Source: Candidatus Nanoarchaeia archaeon (GTDB lineage Archaea > Nanobdellota > Nanobdellia > Woesearchaeales > JACPBV01). From it: DNA of 64,000 nt. Position 1 is the stretch's first letter; every line of letters begins with the position of its first letter. Below the pieces are notes generated by a model that saw only the letters and a list, made by a program, of their open reading frames with translations, was not told the origin of the DNA and did not search any database. This document shows positions 62,401 to 64,000 of the stretch, in pieces. The stretch covers positions 62,001-126,000 of the forward strand of contig JANQNH010000004.1 in the NCBI GenBank assembly GCA_028279655.1, given 5' to 3'. A program made the translations under genes and the position numbers.

Positions 62401-64000
62401 CGATGGAGCTACAGACGAGGAAGTGGGATATATCTGCTATGATTATAGGACCTGCCAGCAATATGCTAGTTGTAGTGTATGCCCTGACGAACCTGTAGAA
62501 CAATGCAACGGCCTTGATGATAACTGTGATGGCGTGATTCCTGATAATGAAAAGGACGACGATTTGGATGGATTTTCCGAATGCGAAGGAGACTGTGCAG
62601 ATAATAATGCAGATATACATCCAGATGCAGTAGAGTTATGCAATAACATAGATGATGATTGTAATCCTGATACCAATGAGGGTTCTGATGAGGATAATGA
62701 TGGAAAATCTAGTTGTGATGGAGACTGTGATGATTCTGATCCAAACGTTTATCCCGAAGCACCAGAGATATGCGATGGGAAGGATAGTAATTGCGACCAG
62801 GTAATCCCAGACAACGAAAAGGATTCTGATGGTGATGGTGTTTCTCAATGCGAAGGAGACTGCAACGAGGACAGTGCAGACATCTATCCAGGAGCTATAG
62901 ATATATGTGGTGATGGAGTAGATCAGGACTGTGATTTCAGGGACGGATGCACCTGTAGCGATATCGATAAAGACGGCTTCCTTGGTTATGATCCAGTAAC
63001 CTGTACTTATGGGACAGATTGTGATGATACTAATGTCAATATTAATCCTTCTAAGACAGATATTTGTGGAAACAGCCTGGATGAGGACTGTGACGGAATA
63101 GTTGCTATATGTACTGATTGCTACCCTCACCAGGATTTTGACAACGATGCAAGCTGTTCAGATGTTGACTGCGATGATACTGATCCAAACAGGCATCCAG
63201 GAGCATATGAACTATGTGATTCTAACATAGATTATAATTGCGATGGTAAATATGGTATTTGCAGCTGTGAAAACAAAGGACTACCTGATGCTGATAATGA
63301 TAATTATTGTAGCGGGGATACTTACCCAAATAATGATTGCAGGGACAATGACGCTTCTGTACATCCAGGAGCAGATGAAGGTTGCAACGGTATAGATAAC
63401 GACTGTGATACAATAATACCTGCATCAGAGAGAGATAATGATGGAGACGGCATCAGGATATGTCAGAATGACTGTGATGATGAGAATGCAGATAAATATC
63501 CGGGTAACCAGGAAGTATGTGATGGTTTTGATAATGACTGTGACGGAGAGATAGATGAAGGCCTATTGAAAGACTGCAAAAACTATGACTCTTGTACGAC
63601 CTATCAGACATGCAGCGTTTGCGCTCCAACCCCTACAGAGATCTGTGATGGACTAGATAATGACTGCGATGGCGCAGTAGACGAAGGGCTAAAGAACACA
63701 TGTATTATTTATTCATCCTGCACTAGCTATGAAACTTGTTCACAATGTCCTGCAGCACCAGAAGAGATCTGCGATGGCATGGATAATGATTGTGATGGAT
63801 TAGTTGATGAGGGACTGACCCATAAATGCATGGATTACAATACATGTACTCAATACGATTCTTGCACAGCATGTCCTGCAGCACCAGCAGAGGTATGCGA
63901 CGGTATAGACAATGACTGTGACGGAAGTTATCTTCCAGATGAGACTGATCAGGACAATGATGGAATCTATGTATGCCAGGGAGACTGTGATGATAGTGAT
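59495..64000 (+). CDS. MopE-type Asp/Cys repeat surface protein (5' part, runs off window)
   Basis: The frame is open for 1502 codons to the last base and has no stop in the window. A signal peptide (about 1-28) and a beta domain (to about 245, with an IDTTSPTI segment and YEVQFKAQDN) precede roughly 25 copies of a putative metal-binding repeat of MopE type: D-C-D-D-x-D-x-x-x-x-P-G-A-x-E-x-C-x-D-G-x-D-N-D-C. Asp-rich loops should bind calcium, and Cys pairs should form disulphides. A 259-residue block is itself duplicated in tandem. The gene is coupled to the preceding giant protein by ATGA. It is a likely cell-surface stalk or adhesin. Confidence 0.85.
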   Translation, partial: MRTKNILKATTLLLIMVSIISITYSLTYSERECLLFCYLLDTEGTTTLTNNPQPIHTVTVKSAVDYTPDLSQTYFKKDGAIIVHNNDFTRRWQQTENAKRWYLDFTASSKTLETGSYTFSTVFFNPHDASDTISYSYDYIIDTTSPTIEPPTGSTGFIFTEGDQQTSDIDLDENIKIKALVKDIEAGNDITDSIVESVEVVIGSVSYPMQHDSNNIYTIIVPSLPVGSYEVQFKAQDNLQNQNDAVRTNFEVVCLDEDNDGAYQDIAGCTPVDCDDNDPTRYPGADETCQDGIDNDCSGEDSLCACSENDGDGYYGTDRLTCPFGPDCNDNNDAIHPGAVEICMDGIDNDCSEGDATCPSCFNNNDRDAYCADDPNSPNYDCVDTDPAINPGATEVCEDGVDNDCSGGDAECTCDNKGLEDTDRDNFCKDDPIDADCDDQNAEVNPGADEICNGIDDDCDGTLFVGEEDSDDDGYYACSTLNHDCNDQDDDINPAAEEICGNQIDENCDGSAPECSCSERGLDDNDGDNSCSDVDCDDSNPSIHPGANDICLDGIDQDCYGGDAACTCVDSDGDTYFEFDTTNCRIGRDCNDKDAAINPDADEICTDGIDQDCDGIDLTCPICNYGYYNIDRDGFCSDIDCDDRDVSVHPLATEICEDGKDNDCSDGDAECTCDNKGLEDTDRDNFCKDDPIDADCNDQNAEVNPGADEICNGIDDDCDGSLFIGEDDVDGDGYYFCSVGPNYDCDDNDMAINPSAEEICGNDIDENCDDDAPLCSCVDRGLVDSDNDGYCGDDITNIDCDDNNAAINPGANDICYDGIDQDCQGGDAACACVDSDGDTYYEEDPINCRIGRDCNDNDAGINPNANEICTDGIDQDCDGNDLTCPICNYGYNNVDRDGYCSDIDCDDLNAGVSPGSTEVCDGIDNDCDGNIDEEVKNSCTNYATCAKYETCADCLTAPIELCNGMDDDCDGATDEEVGYICYDYRTCQQYASCSVCPDEPVEQCNGLDDNCDGVIPDNEKDDDLDGFSECEGDCADNNADIHPDAVELCNNIDDDCNPDTNEGSDEDNDGKSSCDGDCDDSDPNVYPEAPEICDGKDSNCDQVIPDNEKDSDGDGVSQCEGDCNEDSADIYPGAIDICGDGVDQDCDFRDGCTCSDIDKDGFLGYDPVTCTYGTDCDDTNVNINPSKTDICGNSLDEDCDGIVAICTDCYPHQDFDNDASCSDVDCDDTDPNRHPGAYELCDSNIDYNCDGKYGICSCENKGLPDADNDNYCSGDTYPNNDCRDNDASVHPGADEGCNGIDNDCDTIIPASERDNDGDGIRICQNDCDDENADKYPGNQEVCDGFDNDCDGEIDEGLLKDCKNYDSCTTYQTCSVCAPTPTEICDGLDNDCDGAVDEGLKNTCIIYSSCTSYETCSQCPAAPEEICDGMDNDCDGLVDEGLTHKCMDYNTCTQYDSCTACPAAPAEVCDGIDNDCDGSYLPDETDQDNDGIYVCQGDCDDSD
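60698..62220 (+). repeat. Higher-order tandem duplication of about 777 bp in the MopE-type gene
   Basis: A block beginning near 60698 recurs near 61475 with the same order of sub-repeats; for example the ACATGCGATAATAAAGG stretch occurs near 60731 and 61508, 777 bp (259 codons) apart. Some 100-nt stretches are nearly identical while others have diverged, which suggests one duplication followed by drift or local gene conversion. Confidence 0.7.

Noticed and set aside
60930-63425. Several minus-strand open frames of 60-160 codons opposite the MopE-type gene
   Set aside because: They are antisense to a repetitive Asp/Cys-coding frame that avoids stops on both strands. They are rich in Leu, Ser and Tyr or His, resemble each other only because the repeats do, and have no start signals.

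Overview
The window is archaeal. It carries PolD large and small subunits, Orc1/Cdc6, MCM, TBP, aIF2-beta, PAN, FEN1, Hjc, EndA and tRNase Z. Many genes have a TATA-like box 24-30 nt upstream of the start codon, as in leaderless archaeal transcription, while others carry GGTG or GAGGT ribosome sites. The AT-rich sequence, compact overlapping genes, SpoIIM-like and KAQITIFI-type membrane proteins and giant Cys-rich secreted proteins suggest a DPANN archaeon of the Woesearchaeota/Pacearchaeota kind. That placement is inferred, not proven.

Layout. 1-23043 is mostly information processing: an M29-like aminopeptidase, PAN, a candidate C/D-box RNA, a Trm5-like methylase, FEN1, a winged-helix/nuclease-fold protein, EndA, a sugar-nucleotide epimerase, rnz-hjc, a TrmB-family regulator, citramalate synthase behind an isoleucine-rich leader peptide, TBP, MCM, a single-OB RPA-like protein, a SpoIIM-like protein, aIF2-beta with DUF424, and the cdc6-DP1-DP2 replication operon. 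23044-23450 is a probable replication origin, with inverted ORB-like elements flanking an AT-rich tract next to cdc6.

23451-42407 is an accessory cluster dominated by radical SAM/SPASM enzymes, several fused to glycosyltransferases. It includes a 1523-residue protein with two glycosyltransferases, a radical SAM/SPASM unit and a PaaK/CapK-like adenylate-forming domain, a radical SAM-GT2 fusion, a GT-radical SAM fusion and a tandem radical SAM protein. Also present are an asparagine-synthetase-like protein without its Cys nucleophile, an APH-like kinase and a DegT aminotransferase. Together they look like an undescribed route to a modified glycan or glycoconjugate.

42473-45885 (minus strand) is a compact cassette resembling the His-Xaa-Ser (Hxs) peptide-maturation system: an HxsB-like radical SAM enzyme, an HxsD protein and a shorter HxsD-like protein, a 93-residue precursor candidate with a class III pilin-like signal and a C-terminal His-Asn-Ser, and an A24 prepilin peptidase. 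This is the clearest self-contained novel system in the window.

46001-64000 encodes very large extracytoplasmic proteins in two operons. Each begins with a tiny ribbon-helix-helix gene overlapping the first secreted-protein gene, and each is preceded by a tandem array of about 10-bp AT-rich repeats that may be the operator of that RHH protein. The last gene, a MopE-type Asp/Cys repeat protein, runs off the end of the window.
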